Of a stretch of DNA of 64,000 nucleotides, positions 11,169 through 21,559 are shown piece after piece (position 1 is the first letter of the stretch; each line of letters starts with the position of its first letter). The DNA is from Nephrocerus scutellatus (lineage: Eukaryota; Arthropoda; Insecta; Diptera; Pipunculidae). The stretch is from positions 67,909,536 through 67,973,535 of the forward strand of contig OX352764.1 of assembly GCA_947095585.1 (NCBI GenBank). The letters are read 5' to 3'. The translations under genes were made by a program, and so were the position numbers. A model generated the notes under the pieces. That model made no database searches, was not told where the DNA came from, and worked only from the letters and a program-made list of their open reading frames with translations.

Positions 11169-12386
11169 CGCAGAAAACATGTTCGCCAATCAAAACTCAG
11201 ACCAAACTCATTCCACGCGAGAAATATTCGATTAAAGACCTACCCACGTTATGACGGAAACCCTTGACTTTTATACGACTTCATAAATAACGTCGAAGAA
11301 ATCTTGATGCACATAAGAGGCATTAGCGGCACCCCATATGGTCAAATAATTCTGCGAGCTATTCGCAACAAAATCGAAGGCCCAGCTAACGAAATACTTA
11401 ACACGTATGGTACAGCCCCTACTTGGGAAGATATAAAAAATAATCTGGTACTGCACTACTCCGATAAAAGAAACGAAACTTCTTTGATTAGAGATCTCCA
11501 CATGCTAAAACAAAATAATAGAACTATTGAAGAGTTTCATAGCGAAATTGTTAAAATACAAGCCACCATGAATAACAACTTATTAATCCATGAAAGCGAT
11601 CAAAATGTCATTAAGGCAAAAAAAGATCTCTTCGCCGAAATGTGTCTCAACACATTTCTCTCTGGTTTAAAAGAACCAATAGGTTCCAGTATTAGAGCAA
11701 TGAAACCGACTTCCTTAGCTTGTGCTCTTGCTTTCTGTATCCAAGAGCAAAACATATATTATATGAAATATGAACACCGCATTTCAAATCAGCATGCAAG
11801 ACTAGAAAAACCATTTGCACACCGTTACTCATACAAACCGACTACAAATCAAAATTTCCGAAATTACCCTAATCAAAACTATAGACAAATTAACTCAAAC
11901 ACACATAACAACACTCAAAATTACCCCATTCTCGGAAACAACAGACCCATACACCCCATTTCAAATTCACACAACCACCAAATAAATCCTTCGAATCCCT
12001 TTAATACCAGAAACTTTTCAAACACACAAAACACCTACAAATATAATAACCAAACACAACCATTTCGAACTCCACCCATGGAACTTGGATCAGGACATTC
12101 CCATTTACGACAACAAACGGCTTATCCGGTCAGTCCATCCAATATAAGTAGTCAAACTAAACGCACCACCGGTCCTAGGTACACTATCGAAGAAATACAA
12201 AACGTTAGCGCCCAAAATACCGAAAACCATCAACCACCTTCCTATATACCAAATTTGGATAGCTACTATAATGTCACCGAAGATGAATACTTCTACGAAA
12301 AAGATGAAGAAGCACCACAAGTGATGCACGAATTGGATGACTCAAATTTTCACAGATCTGCCTCGCTAAATCCGTCGGATACATAG
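11169..12386 (+). pseudogene. gag: gag of the errantivirus-like element
   Basis: Intact from 11304 to 12386 (360 residues). The upstream 135 bases hold the true N-terminal part in other frames, so at least two small frameshifts separate it. The capsid-like region reads EEILMHIRGISGTPYGQII, RAIRNKIEGPANEIL and YSDKRNETSLIRDLHMLKQ. The tail is Asn/Gln/Pro-rich and there is no CCHC knuckle, as usual for fly errantivirus gag. It would form the particle shell. The last residues overlap the region leading into the protease frame. Confidence 0.85.
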
Positions 12387-12388
12387 AT

Positions 12389-13080
12389 ATAAATACACAC
12401 GGATCCACCCTACCTTATATAAATATATCATCCCCATTCGGTCGTCCCCTTAAATTTTTGATTGACACCGGAGCTTCAGCTTCTTTTCTCAATCCTGAAT
12501 TCACCGCTAACTTAAATCCCGAAAATGCACACCCACCCACATCTCCACAATTCTCAGTAAACACGAACTTAACGAACAAGTCACACTATCCATTTTCTAT
12601 GAATTTAACGAATCTGGACATTTCAGCTTTCTTGTATTCAAATTTCACGGTTATTTTGACGGTCTACTAGGTCTCGACATTCTTTCTCAACTTTCTGCTA
12701 AAATAGATCTAGAAAACAAAACTCTGATTACCAAGAACTCTATTATTCCACTTTTATTTAAACCGAACTTTAATTCCGGCAAACATATAATCCCTTCAAA
12801 TACAAAAACAATAATAAAAGTCCCAGTTGACTTTAAAAATGGCGATATTTTTATTAAAAAAACAATTATCAAACCCGATCTTTCCATATCTGAAGGAATA
12901 TACTCCACTAAAGATTGGTATGCTCATGTAGAAATCTGTAACAGTTCAAACAATAATCAAATCCTTTTAATCGAGCAACCACTCAAAGAAGAACCCCATT
13001 CGTCTTCAAAATTTATCGAGGTAAATAACTTCAACATCAGTTATGACAAATCTCCAACATAATCCGGAATTGCAGAACTT
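12389..13080 (+). pseudogene. pol: pol protease and linker, frameshifted
   Basis: The aspartic protease active-site motif LIDTGASASFL lies at about 12457-12490. The frame ends at 12670, where a frameshift near 12565-12670 separates it from the GLLGLDIL second protease motif (about 12665-12690). The linker to RT follows in another frame with further breaks (a stop near 13060). The protease would process Gag-Pol. Confidence 0.8.
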
Positions 13081-14744
13081 TTGCGTTTATCTCATCTTAA
13101 TCTCGAAGAGAAAAAAGGCATTATAAAACTCTGTAAGGAATTTGAGGATATCTTTTTTAAAAATGGACAAAACCTAAGTTTCACGAATCAAGTTAAACAT
13201 AAAATTCATACTTCAGACTACATCTTAATTTACACAAAGTCCTATCGATACCCCTATTGTCATAAGGCAGAAGTTCGTCAACAAATTAATAAAATGCTCG
13301 AGCAAGGCATAATTCGCCACAGCTACTCACCTTGGAGTTTACCTGTCTGGATAGTCCCCAAAAAATGGACTAACAAAAATGGCGGTTAGTAATAGATTAT
13401 CGGAAACTGAATGAAAAGACAGTATCCGATAGATATCCCCTACCTAACATAACGGAAATCCTTGACAAATTAGGTAAATGCATGTATTTCTCAACTCTCG
13501 ACCTCGCTAGCGGATTTCATCAAATTGAGATGGATCCAAAAGACATTCCAAATACGGCTTTTTCCGTTGACGGAGGACACTATGAGTATCTCCGCATGCC
13601 ATTCGGGCTTAAAAACGCGCCATCCACCTTTCAAAGAGTGATGGACAACATTCTTAAAAATCTCATAGGAACATCGTGCCTTGTATACTTAGATGACATA
13701 ATCGTCTATTCCACATCCCTACAAGAACATCTAGAAAATATCAAAAAGATCTTCAGAAAATTACAGGATTCCAACCTTAAGATTCAGCTGGATAAATCTG
13801 ACTTTCTTAGAAAAGAAATTGCTTTTCTCGGACACATCGTTTCAACTGAAGGTGTCAAACCTAATCTATGTAAAATTCATGCGATAAAAAAATTTCCCAT
13901 ACACAGAACGCAAAAAGAAATTAGAGCGTTTCTAGGCCTACTAGGATACTATACAAAATTCATTAAAGATTTTGCTAAACTCGTCAAACCACTAACTGAA
14001 TGCCTAAAAAAAGATCGTAAAATAGAATTAACCGAGCAATACGTACGAACCTTTGAAACCTGTAAAGACATTCTTACTAACGACCCCATACTCCAATACC
14101 CTGATTTTTCTAAACCCTTCAATTTAACTACTGATGCGAGTAATTTTGCAATCGGTGCAATCCTCTCACAAGGAGCTATTGGAAACGATACACCAGTGTG
14201 CTTCGCAAGTAGAACTTTAACCACATCCGAATGCAATTATTCAACCATAGAAAAAGAACTTCTAGCTATAGTTTGGGCTACGAAGTATTTTAGGCCATAC
14301 CTTTTCGGTCATAAATTTAAGATTGTGACAGATCATAAACCATTAACATGGATCATGAACTTAAAAGATCCTAATTCAAAACTATTACGTTGGCGTTTGA
14401 GATTAGAAGAATATGACTACGAAATAGTCTACAAGAAAGGCAAGAATAATACTAATGCAGATGCCCTCAGCAGAATAAAAATTGAAAATCAACCAAGTTT
14501 CCAATCCCTAGACATCAATCTTAACGATTCCCTTTCCGTACAAGGTACAAGTGGTTCAACCATTCATTCAGCCCTTGAAAATCTTAATGATGGTATACCC
14601 ATTGCCGAAAGACCCCTTAATGAGTTCAATCTTCAAACTATTTTAGAGAAATCTGAAAGAGGTTCACCGATGACTTTAGAAAACATATTTAAAACAAGCA
14701 ACGTAGAACTATTAGGAATCCTAACTTTACTGAAAGCACTATGA
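13081..14744 (+). pseudogene. pol: pol reverse transcriptase and RNase H
   Basis: Two long open pieces (13081-13389 and 13390-14744) are separated by one small frameshift near 13386. RT motifs in order: [29 protein letters not shown] just after the frameshift, [30 protein letters not shown] and the catalytic YLDDIIV at about 13687-13707. RNase H follows with [14 protein letters not shown] (first Asp), [14 protein letters not shown] (Glu), [12 protein letters not shown] (Asp) and [10 protein letters not shown] (Asp). All catalytic residues are present, so only the frameshift disables this stretch. Confidence 0.93.
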
Positions 14745-15562
14745 TAGACATTCATTCAAAAAATTCTTAACACCCAACAAACTTAACGCTATTTATACAC
14801 TTTTACAGCTTAAACGCAAATACATTTTTCCGTAAATGAAAACAAAAATTACAGAATACATAAACAACTGTGAAAAATGTCAATTATTTAAATACGAGAG
14901 AAACCCTCAAAAAGTAATGCATGAAAGACCAGAAACACCCCTTAAACCATTACATATTATACACATTGATATATATACCATCAATAATAAAACTATTTTA
15001 ACCACAATAGATAAATTTTCGAAATTTGCAGCAGGATACACACTACCATCTAGAGCTAGCATTCTTATTCAATCAATCACTCAAGCACTTTATAAGCCTA
15101 CACGGCGCCCCATCAAAAATTGTCTGCGATTAAGGCTCATAGTTTACGTCTAAAATATTCGAAGATTTCTGTAAACGCTATCAAATCCAACTTCACATAA
15201 CATCCTTCCAAAAAACAAGCAGCAACGCACCTGTAGAACGTTTGCATTCCACCCTTACCGAAATTTACCGTATTATTTTTGCAACACTTAAAGAGAAAAA
15301 CATGGATATAGACCACGATGATATCTTTTCTGAAACTATATTCACATACAATAACTCCATTCACTCGTCTACTAAACATACCCCATACGCACTTTTCTAC
15401 GGAAGAACCTTCAAATTCAACAAAAACACCTCTTATACTGACGAACATGAATACATAACTAAACTAACTAAATTTCAAGAAGAACTTTTTCCAAAAATTA
15501 GGGATAAACTAGAACAAACCACTACTAAAAGGATCGAAAAATTAAATATTGATAGAGAAGAA
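14745..15562 (+). pseudogene. pol: pol integrase, frameshifted and interrupted
   Basis: The zinc-binding region survives as CEKCQLFKYER (about 14869-14901). The core holds HIDIYTINNKTILTTIDKF (first Asp) and, after a frameshift near 15105-15150, PVERLHSTL with the catalytic Glu (about 15232-15258). The C-terminal part is interrupted at 15562 by the hAT-type insertion and resumes at 16463, ending at 16656. The first His-containing part of the zinc domain (14745-14830) is scrambled by stops. Confidence 0.85.
15555..15562. repeat. 8-bp target-site duplication GAGAAGAA, left
   Basis: The same eight bases occur at 16463-16470 directly after the right terminal repeat. Removing the 900-bp element plus one copy leaves the surrounding integrase reading frame continuous. 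Confidence 0.93.
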
Positions 15563-16462
15563 TAGTGATGAGCAAACGCAAGACCAAGACCATTTCATCT
15601 CGGTCTTGGTCTTGGTCTTGGTCTTGCAAGTCGAGTCTTGGTCTTGGTCTTGCATTCGTGCCATTAGTCTTGGTCTTGGTCTTGGTCTTGCAGCCTGAGT
15701 CTTGGTCTTGGTCTTGCGGTCTTGCAAAATAAAGTATTTTTTGAATAATAACTATATAAGTATGTATAAATGGTTGTATGTATGTACATATTTTTGTTCT
15801 AGCATAACGTCAAAATCAAAAATAAGCATGGGGGAGAAAACTGGTACAGGCATTGAACTTGAATACTTAAACAAGATATTAACGTATATTTTAACGTAGT
15901 TATAATGCCTAGTATTTATTCTATAAACAAAGACCAAAACGAAGTTTCTACCATAAGTATTAACAGAGCAATTTCCGTTAACATGGGTCAGGGTGCACCA
16001 AAGTAAGCTTTTTCTTAAATCCCCCAAAAATGATGTAAACATTGGAAATAGACCCTTACTGTAGAATATACCCAAGAATCATTACCCAAATAATGTGCAC
16101 GAATAAGGGGACAGCCTATATACATATACACACAAAACTATCAACATTTAAGCTTAGCGGTTAATTCGAAAAAAATTTGTTCAAGAAAGTCTAGACTTAT
16201 TCTGTCGAAAGAACTCAGTCAATTTCATTATTTCTATTTGCAACTGATGCCATGACATACACGTCTTTGTTGACGTATTTTTTTTATATGACTTGTCTAG
16301 CATGAAAAAACCTATAACAAGAAAACCCCAAAAATATAAAATTATGAGGAAATAGCAATCTAAATGGTCTTGGTCTTGCAACTGAATGATTGGTCTTGGT
16401 CTTGCATTTTTTGCAAGACCAAGACAAGACTGCAAGACCAAGACCAATTTTGCTCATCACTA
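15563..16462 (+). mobile_element. hAT-type non-autonomous element with CTTGGT arrays
   Basis: Exactly 900 bp, bounded by a 14-bp perfect inverted repeat TAGTGATGAGCAAA (15563-15576 and 16449-16462) and an 8-bp target duplication GAGAAGAA (15555-15562 and 16463-16470). Eight-base duplications and a TAG/CAGTG-like terminus fit the hAT superfamily. There is no transposase. Next to each end are clusters of CTTGGT/ACCAAG hexamer repeats (15579-15725 and 16365-16446) in partly inverted arrangement. The centre is AT-rich. It sits in the integrase of the Gypsy element and so is younger than it. Confidence 0.9.
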
Positions 16463-16656
16463 GAGAAGAAGCAGAAGATAGAAACACTAATGACACTATA
16501 TTTAGAAAAGAATGTAGGCGCAATAAACTTACGCCAAGGTTTTCTAAACACAAAGTTAAATCAAACAACAAAGTAACAATTCTAACAGTAGATAATAAGA
16601 AATTTCATAAATCTAGGATTAAAAAGAAAAGAAAACTAACTAAACCCAATACTTAA
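16463..16656 (+). pseudogene. pol: Integrase C-terminal tail, separated by insertion
   Basis: Open to a stop at 16656. Basic and Asn-rich, ending KKRKLTKPNT, as expected for the end of Pol. It continues the frame that is cut at 15562. Confidence 0.8.
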
Positions 16657-16669
16657 TCTTACCTTACCT

Positions 16670-17065
16670 CAACCCATTTTATATTCTTTTATTATTAGAT
16701 TAACCTGGTCATGTGCCCAAAAATTAGAAATCCGCGACCTATCAAAAATGGAAGGAATACTCCCATTACAAATAGGCACAGCAAAAACAATAAAAACCTA
16801 TCACAACCTAACCACATAATCGATCTTAATGAATACATGACATACATAAAAAAACTGGATATAGCACTATCAATTCAACGAATATAAATTTACTCAAGAA
16901 AAAACAATAAAAATCTTAACGTGGGAAAACCAACGCAGAGACATCTACGTACTATTAATAACAATCCTGCTCATACTTACATTCTACATAACAGTTTATT
17001 TTTGCAGAAAATCCTTCAGAGCCAACCTCATTAGCAGAAATGGCATCGCTCAGGTCCAGTCACCA
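16670..17065 (+). pseudogene. env: env-like remnant with large internal deletion
   Basis: Only about 400 bases lie between Pol and the polypurine tract, whereas an errantivirus env is usually well over 1 kb. The start can be read as a hydrophobic leader followed by KMEGILPLQIGTAKTI (about 16750-16795). The end reads as a hydrophobic transmembrane stretch (YVLLITILLILTFYITVYF, about 16948-17005) with a basic tail. The middle is missing and has stops. The envelope interpretation rests on this head-plus-anchor arrangement and its place in the element. Confidence 0.6.
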
Positions 17066-17094
17066 TAAAGCTTCCTGGCCCACGTTTCACATTT

Positions 17095-17104
17095 AGGGGG
17101 GAGG
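17095..17104 (+). promoter_or_regulatory. Polypurine tract
   Basis: AGGGGGGAGG lies directly upstream of the 3' LTR, where plus-strand DNA synthesis would be primed. Confidence 0.9.
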
Positions 17105-17385
17105 AGTTACAGTTGCATACCCACCAACAACAACAACACCAAAAACAACAACATACAGAAGTCATACCCATCCGGTGCAGCAGTTCCCATCAAACGTAAA
17201 AGTGCAGAATGCACATAATACATAAATGAAATTCTTTGTAATTGTAAAGGTGATATGGAAATTGTTTACTCAGCGTCTGCTGTTAAGAAAATTTGTATAT
17301 TGAAATCAGTTGTTAAGAGACGCTCGAATGAGCAGAAATAAAAATAGTTTTTTTTTTCAAGCTTAATAAACTCATAATCATTACT
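17105..17385 (+). repeat. 3' LTR
   Basis: 281 bp, almost the same as the 5' LTR (see that entry). Followed by the target duplication CACG at 17386-17389. Confidence 0.93.
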
Positions 17386-17389
17386 CACG

Positions 17390-17845
17390 CGAGGTTGATA
17401 TAGAGAATTTAAAAATTAAAATTGTTCATGTAAATTCTCCAATAACCAAAAGTATACTGAATTTCACTATTAATGTAGAAAAATAAAAACACATTCGAAG
17501 TACTGCAACCCAACAACAAAACAACCCTAATCATAAGCCAAGCAGCGCTGCTGACAGCGCACCACGCACACAGAACACAGTCATCATAGTATGACATGAT
17601 CTTATGCCGCTATATTGAAAAAAAATTGTATGGGAGCCCGTCGATCCCGCGGCCCGATCATAAATTTTAATAGAAAGTATTGTCACCGGAAATATACATG
17701 TGTGCAAAATTTCAATAAAATCGGGCTTTGGAAAGAGGGTTAAAAATTGATCATAAGATCTGACCAGCCAGCCAGCCAGCCAGCCAATCCGTCAGTCCGC
17801 CAGCCACGGGCACGCGAATTTAATATAGGGAATTTAAAAATTTAA
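17390..17845 (+). repeat. End of split DR1 unit plus a second DR1 unit
   Basis: The first bases complete the unit interrupted by the LTR element. A new unit starts with AAATTAAAATTGTTCATGTA, contains a segment also seen at 24540-24660, 24856-24940 and reversed at 54590-54690 (GCAGCGCTGCTGACAGCGC then CATAGTATGACATGATC), then GGGAGCCCG, CACCGGAAAT and a (CCAG)n tract ending CGGGCACGCGAA. Confidence 0.75.
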
Positions 17846-18136
17846 AAAATAAAATAAAAAAATTACGAATAAACTCAACGTAGGAAAACGTGGTGGTAGA
17901 TTTGAAATAGCTTTTAAACTTTTGTTTTGCAAAGACTGAACTTTCTTTAATTAAGTGCAAGTAGCAGTATCATACATAACAATGCCGTAAATAATTCTGG
18001 GATGAATAAATGCATAATACATTAACCTCAGTACATATTTATATACATAATATGAGAGTTTTCCATTATTTGCTTTAACTACTTTTCGTAACAATATTTA
18101 CCAACCAATTTTTATAAAATTTTCAATAAACATATA

Positions 18137-20010
18137 CAGGGTGTATCCGTTAAGGTGGCAAATACTTAAAGGGGTGATTCCTTGATTAATTTCGTGAAAA
18201 AAATCGTACGGGAGGGTGGTCTATTTTCACCCCCTGGCGGTGTACGTTTTAATGCGAAGACACGTGACACATGAAAATAGTCCATGTCGTGTTTGTAAAT
18301 ACAATTTTAGAACAAAAATTTTTGAATTTGATGACCTTCATATTGTTACTCATTTCATTATTCATTTATGTCCTATATCCCCTTGTGGGTCCTAGGGCCT
18401 CTACCACGCCTACGCGCCATCGCGTGCGGTTCCTGGCAATGAGCTTTAGCTCTCTCCAACTCTTCCCCAATTGCCTTGACTCATCATCAACTTTTCTGCG
18501 CCATGTATTTCGGACGACCCGTTCTGCTACCATCCTCAGATATCGGATTCCATTGCATTGCGTAGTTTGCTATGGAATTGTCGCCTTTTTGGAGGGTATG
18601 ACTAATCCACTGCAACTTCCGTCGTTGTATGGTTGTGCCTATTGGTTCCTGACCCGTTCATTGGTAAAGATGTTCGTTAGAGATACGGTTAGGTCCGAAA
18701 ACCCTTAAGATGTTCCGTAGGCACCTATTTACGAACGTTTGTAATCTTTTTGTGAAAGTAGCGGTCACCTTTCAAGTACTGCACCCATACAACAGCACAG
18801 ATTCAACATTTGAACGGAACAATCGCAGCTTGGTGTTTAAGCTAATCGCATTGCTTCGCCATATCATGGACATCATTCCAAACACTGATTTTGCTTTGCC
18901 GATTCGGTTGACAATGTCCTGTTCGGTTCCCCCTATGGTCGAGACAATACTCCCAAGATATTGGAAACTCTCTACTCTCTTTACCGGCTGTCCAGCAATG
19001 TTAACTTGAGTTACTGAGTTAGTGCCGAGGTTGATGATTTTGGTTTTGGCAGTATTAATGTCTTCAAACCCACAAAATTTGCCTCCCTTTCCACATTTGT
19101 TGCAGTTCCATAATCCTGTGTGAGAGTAAACAAACGTCGTCAGCGTAGTCCAGATGTTTGAGTTGAGATGTACACGTCCAACGAATTCCTGCGTTTCCAG
19201 TAGATAAAGCTGCGCGAAGTACATCGCTAATCACCAACAAAAAGAGTATCGGCGATAGAATGCAACCTTGTCGTACCCCACTTAGGATCTCGAAGTCCTC
19301 TGACAGCTTTCCTCTATGCAGCACATGACATTTAGAGCCATCATAGGTTGCTTTAATAATAGCTATTAGTTTATCGGGTATACCTCTCCTGCGCAAGGCG
19401 AGCCAGATAAATTGTCTGATGACACTGTCAAACGCCTTCTCAAAATCGATGAACAGCAGGTGCAGTATTGATCGGAATTCAACGCACTGTTTAATAATGA
19501 TCCACAGGGTGTTTATGTGGTTTACACAGGAGGATCGAGTGCGGAAACCTGTTTGTTTGGCATCGAGTGTATCTTCCAGATGTTCCTTATTTCGCTCAAG
19601 TACTACTTTTTCAATTTTAACCCTACTCTTGTTGACCAAATGTATAAATATAATTAGGTGGATTTGTAGAAAATTGAATAGGCTTTAATACTGCATTTGT
19701 CAAAAAAAAATTATCCAAGAGCATTTTTTGAAATAATCGCGTTTGAAAATAAAATTCAAAAAAAAATTTTTTTTCTGAATTTGACGACGTTTATATCGGC
19801 AATGGTTTCAAGAATTTAGAGTTAAATGTACATTGTATGACCTTATAAATTTAATTTTCTTTCAAAAAAGACTCACAGTGACCTTGTAGATAGAAGGATA
19901 GAAGGACGTGTCTCCGCATTAAAACGCTACGTACACCGCAGAGGGTGAAAATAGACGATCATTTACAATTTTTTAACGAAATTAATCAACGAATCACCTC
20001 TTTAAGTAAT
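18137..20010 (+). mobile_element. Tc1/mariner-like inverted-repeat element hosting a LINE
   Basis: Starts after TA with CAGGGTGTATCCGTTAAGG, the same terminus as the element at 45160-45680. The first ~110 bases (18165-18275: TTAAAGGGGTGATTC.., GTCTATTTTCACCCCCT.., GGTGTACG) recur inverted at about 19905-20010, giving long imperfect arms. The outermost right terminus is lost. An RTE LINE fragment (18366-19608, minus) has inserted into it. No transposase is seen. Superfamily assignment rests on the TA flank and terminus. Confidence 0.65.
18366..19608 (-). mobile_element. RTE-like LINE, copy B, 5'-truncated
   Basis: Minus-strand RT and C-terminal region. RT motifs include HINTLWIIIKQ, LLFIDFEKAFDSV, LSGVRQGCILSPILF and HLDYADDVCLLSH with the catalytic YADD. 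The tail begins at about 18730 and ends with the family 3' end (GGGATATAGGACATA on the minus strand). The 5' truncation point is about 19608, where similarity to copy C stops just before KVVLER. It provides the best RT consensus of the three copies. Confidence 0.85.
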
Positions 20011-20279
20011 GGTACGAAATCATATATACTTTTTTGGCCGCGTTTTGAGAGCGTTGCGAAAGTGCGACATGATGATTTAATTTTTTGACTACGCAGTGCT
20101 GATCAACTCAAATATCCAGTATACAAACCACTAAACGCTTTCCAAATAAAATGCACTTGATTAAAGTGAAACGGGAAGAAGATGGCATTCTTTTAGACAT
20201 AGTGTAGAAGTGATTTTGGGCTATTCAATGCAGTGGACGTCAAACTGAACTTTAAGTAAGGCTCAGATTGTGAAGATGA
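20011..20279. other. Spacer
   Basis: Nothing recognisable. Confidence 0.3.
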
Positions 20280-20670
20280 TATGGGTAGTCCTTTGGGACT
20301 CTTTTTGGGGATCTTTAGATGGTCTTCTGGAGTGTCTTTTGGAAGTGTTGTGGGTTTTTTTGGGACGTCTCTTCAGAGTGTTTTGGGGTCTCTTTTAGTG
20401 GTCATTTGGAAGTCTCTTTGGGGATCTTTAGAGGATATTTTGGGTGGTCTTTTGGGAGTGTTTCTGGGATCTTTTAGGAGTCTCTTAAAGATCGGAGTCT
20501 TTTGAGGGTCTTTGGGGGACGTGGGAGTCTTTTCGGCGATCTTTTGAAGGCCTTTTGCGGATCTTCTAGGAGTGTATTCCGGGTCTTTTTGTAGTCTTTG
20601 AGGGTCCTTTGTGGTTCTTTTGGAGTCATTTGGGGGTATTTTGGGTGGTCTTTTGAGGGTCTTTTTAATA
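20280..20670 (+). repeat. GGGTCTTTT satellite, small array
   Basis: A degenerate tandem array of 9-15-base units around GGGTCTTTTGG / GGAGTCTTTT. It is the same family as 41735-42375 (opposite orientation) and 60830-64000. Open frames across it give only Gly/Phe/Leu-rich low-complexity peptide and are not genes. Confidence 0.85.
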
Positions 20671-21559
20671 TAATTTTTGAAAAATATAATATATGTAAGT
20701 CAATCCAATAGTCTAATTTCTAATACATATTTCTATATTTTACATTATACGAGTAGAGCATTCTTAATTATCCGCAGTTGTGAATTTTTTTGCGCGCTGA
20801 ACTCAACAACTTTGTTATATTATGTATCGACTCGTGCGCTAAAATTTCATCAATCGTATTTATTATCTCCTTTTACTGCTCTTCTCATTCTACTCGTATG
20901 TATTTTTAGCATGCATATTAACCTTTATTGCTATAAAAATAATCGATCGTATTTACTATCTTCTTTTACTGATGCTCTTATCATTCTACTCGTGTGGTTT
21001 TTTAGATGCATATTAACATTTGTTCCTTCAATCAGGCCGAAGAACTTGCACAAATCAATGCCACCCACTTTTTTTTATTTCATGGTTTTTTCTAGAATAA
21101 TATGCTTGTTTGCTTGAATTTCCGCATATTTCTTTTAAATATTTAGTTTGTTTCTCTAGAAAATATTTTCTCTCTTCCATCATGTTTGTGCGTGTTAAAA
21201 TTTGTCTTCTATTATTTGATCTTGAATTCTATTCTGTGGCTTCTTCTATTATACTCATGGATTCTTGTTACCTGGTTAGCATGCATGGATTCTGGTTCTG
21301 CCTGGCTAGTTGGTAGACTGGTCAAATTTAAATAAAATTAGGCATTTTAAATATTCTCTATTCTATATATATTTATATTCTATACTTTAACTTATTTACA
21401 TTTCCCCCGAGGTTTTAGTGCCAAATGTTGTACACTTCAGTATGCACTGCTTTTTCCAGGTTTATAACCACGATGACAGATTCCTTCAAATCGCTGAACG
21501 GATATAATTTTCTTTCACCGCCATCAGTTATTTTTTATCTTTTTTGTTGTGAAGCATTT
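20671..21559. other. AT-rich spacer without recognisable gene
   Basis: Contains a loosely repeated stretch (TCGTATTTATTATCTCCTTT at about 20853, with a variant about 95 bases downstream, near 20946). No motif-bearing open frame is seen. The open frames here are hydrophobic, T-rich artefacts. Confidence 0.4.

Larger units (their letters stand above)
10119..17385 (+). mobile_element. Errantivirus-like Ty3/Gypsy LTR element, complete ends, defective
   Basis: An LTR retrotransposon with both LTRs (277 and 281 bp), primer-binding site, gag, pol in PR-RT-RNase H-integrase order, a shrunken env-like segment, a polypurine tract and a 4-bp target duplication (CACG). LTRs begin AGT and end ACT. The gag without a zinc knuckle, the serine-type primer site and the env remnant suggest the 17.6/297-type errantiviruses. 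Frameshifts or stops interrupt the gag N-terminus, the protease, RT (near 13386) and integrase. The integrase C-terminus is split by a 900-bp hAT-type insertion. Total length is 7267 bp, about 6.4 kb without that insertion. It should not be able to move by itself. Confidence 0.93.

Noticed and set aside
10119..17385. An intact, infectious-type errantivirus
   Set aside because: Frameshifts in gag and pol, a 900-bp insertion in integrase and a mostly missing env make it defective.
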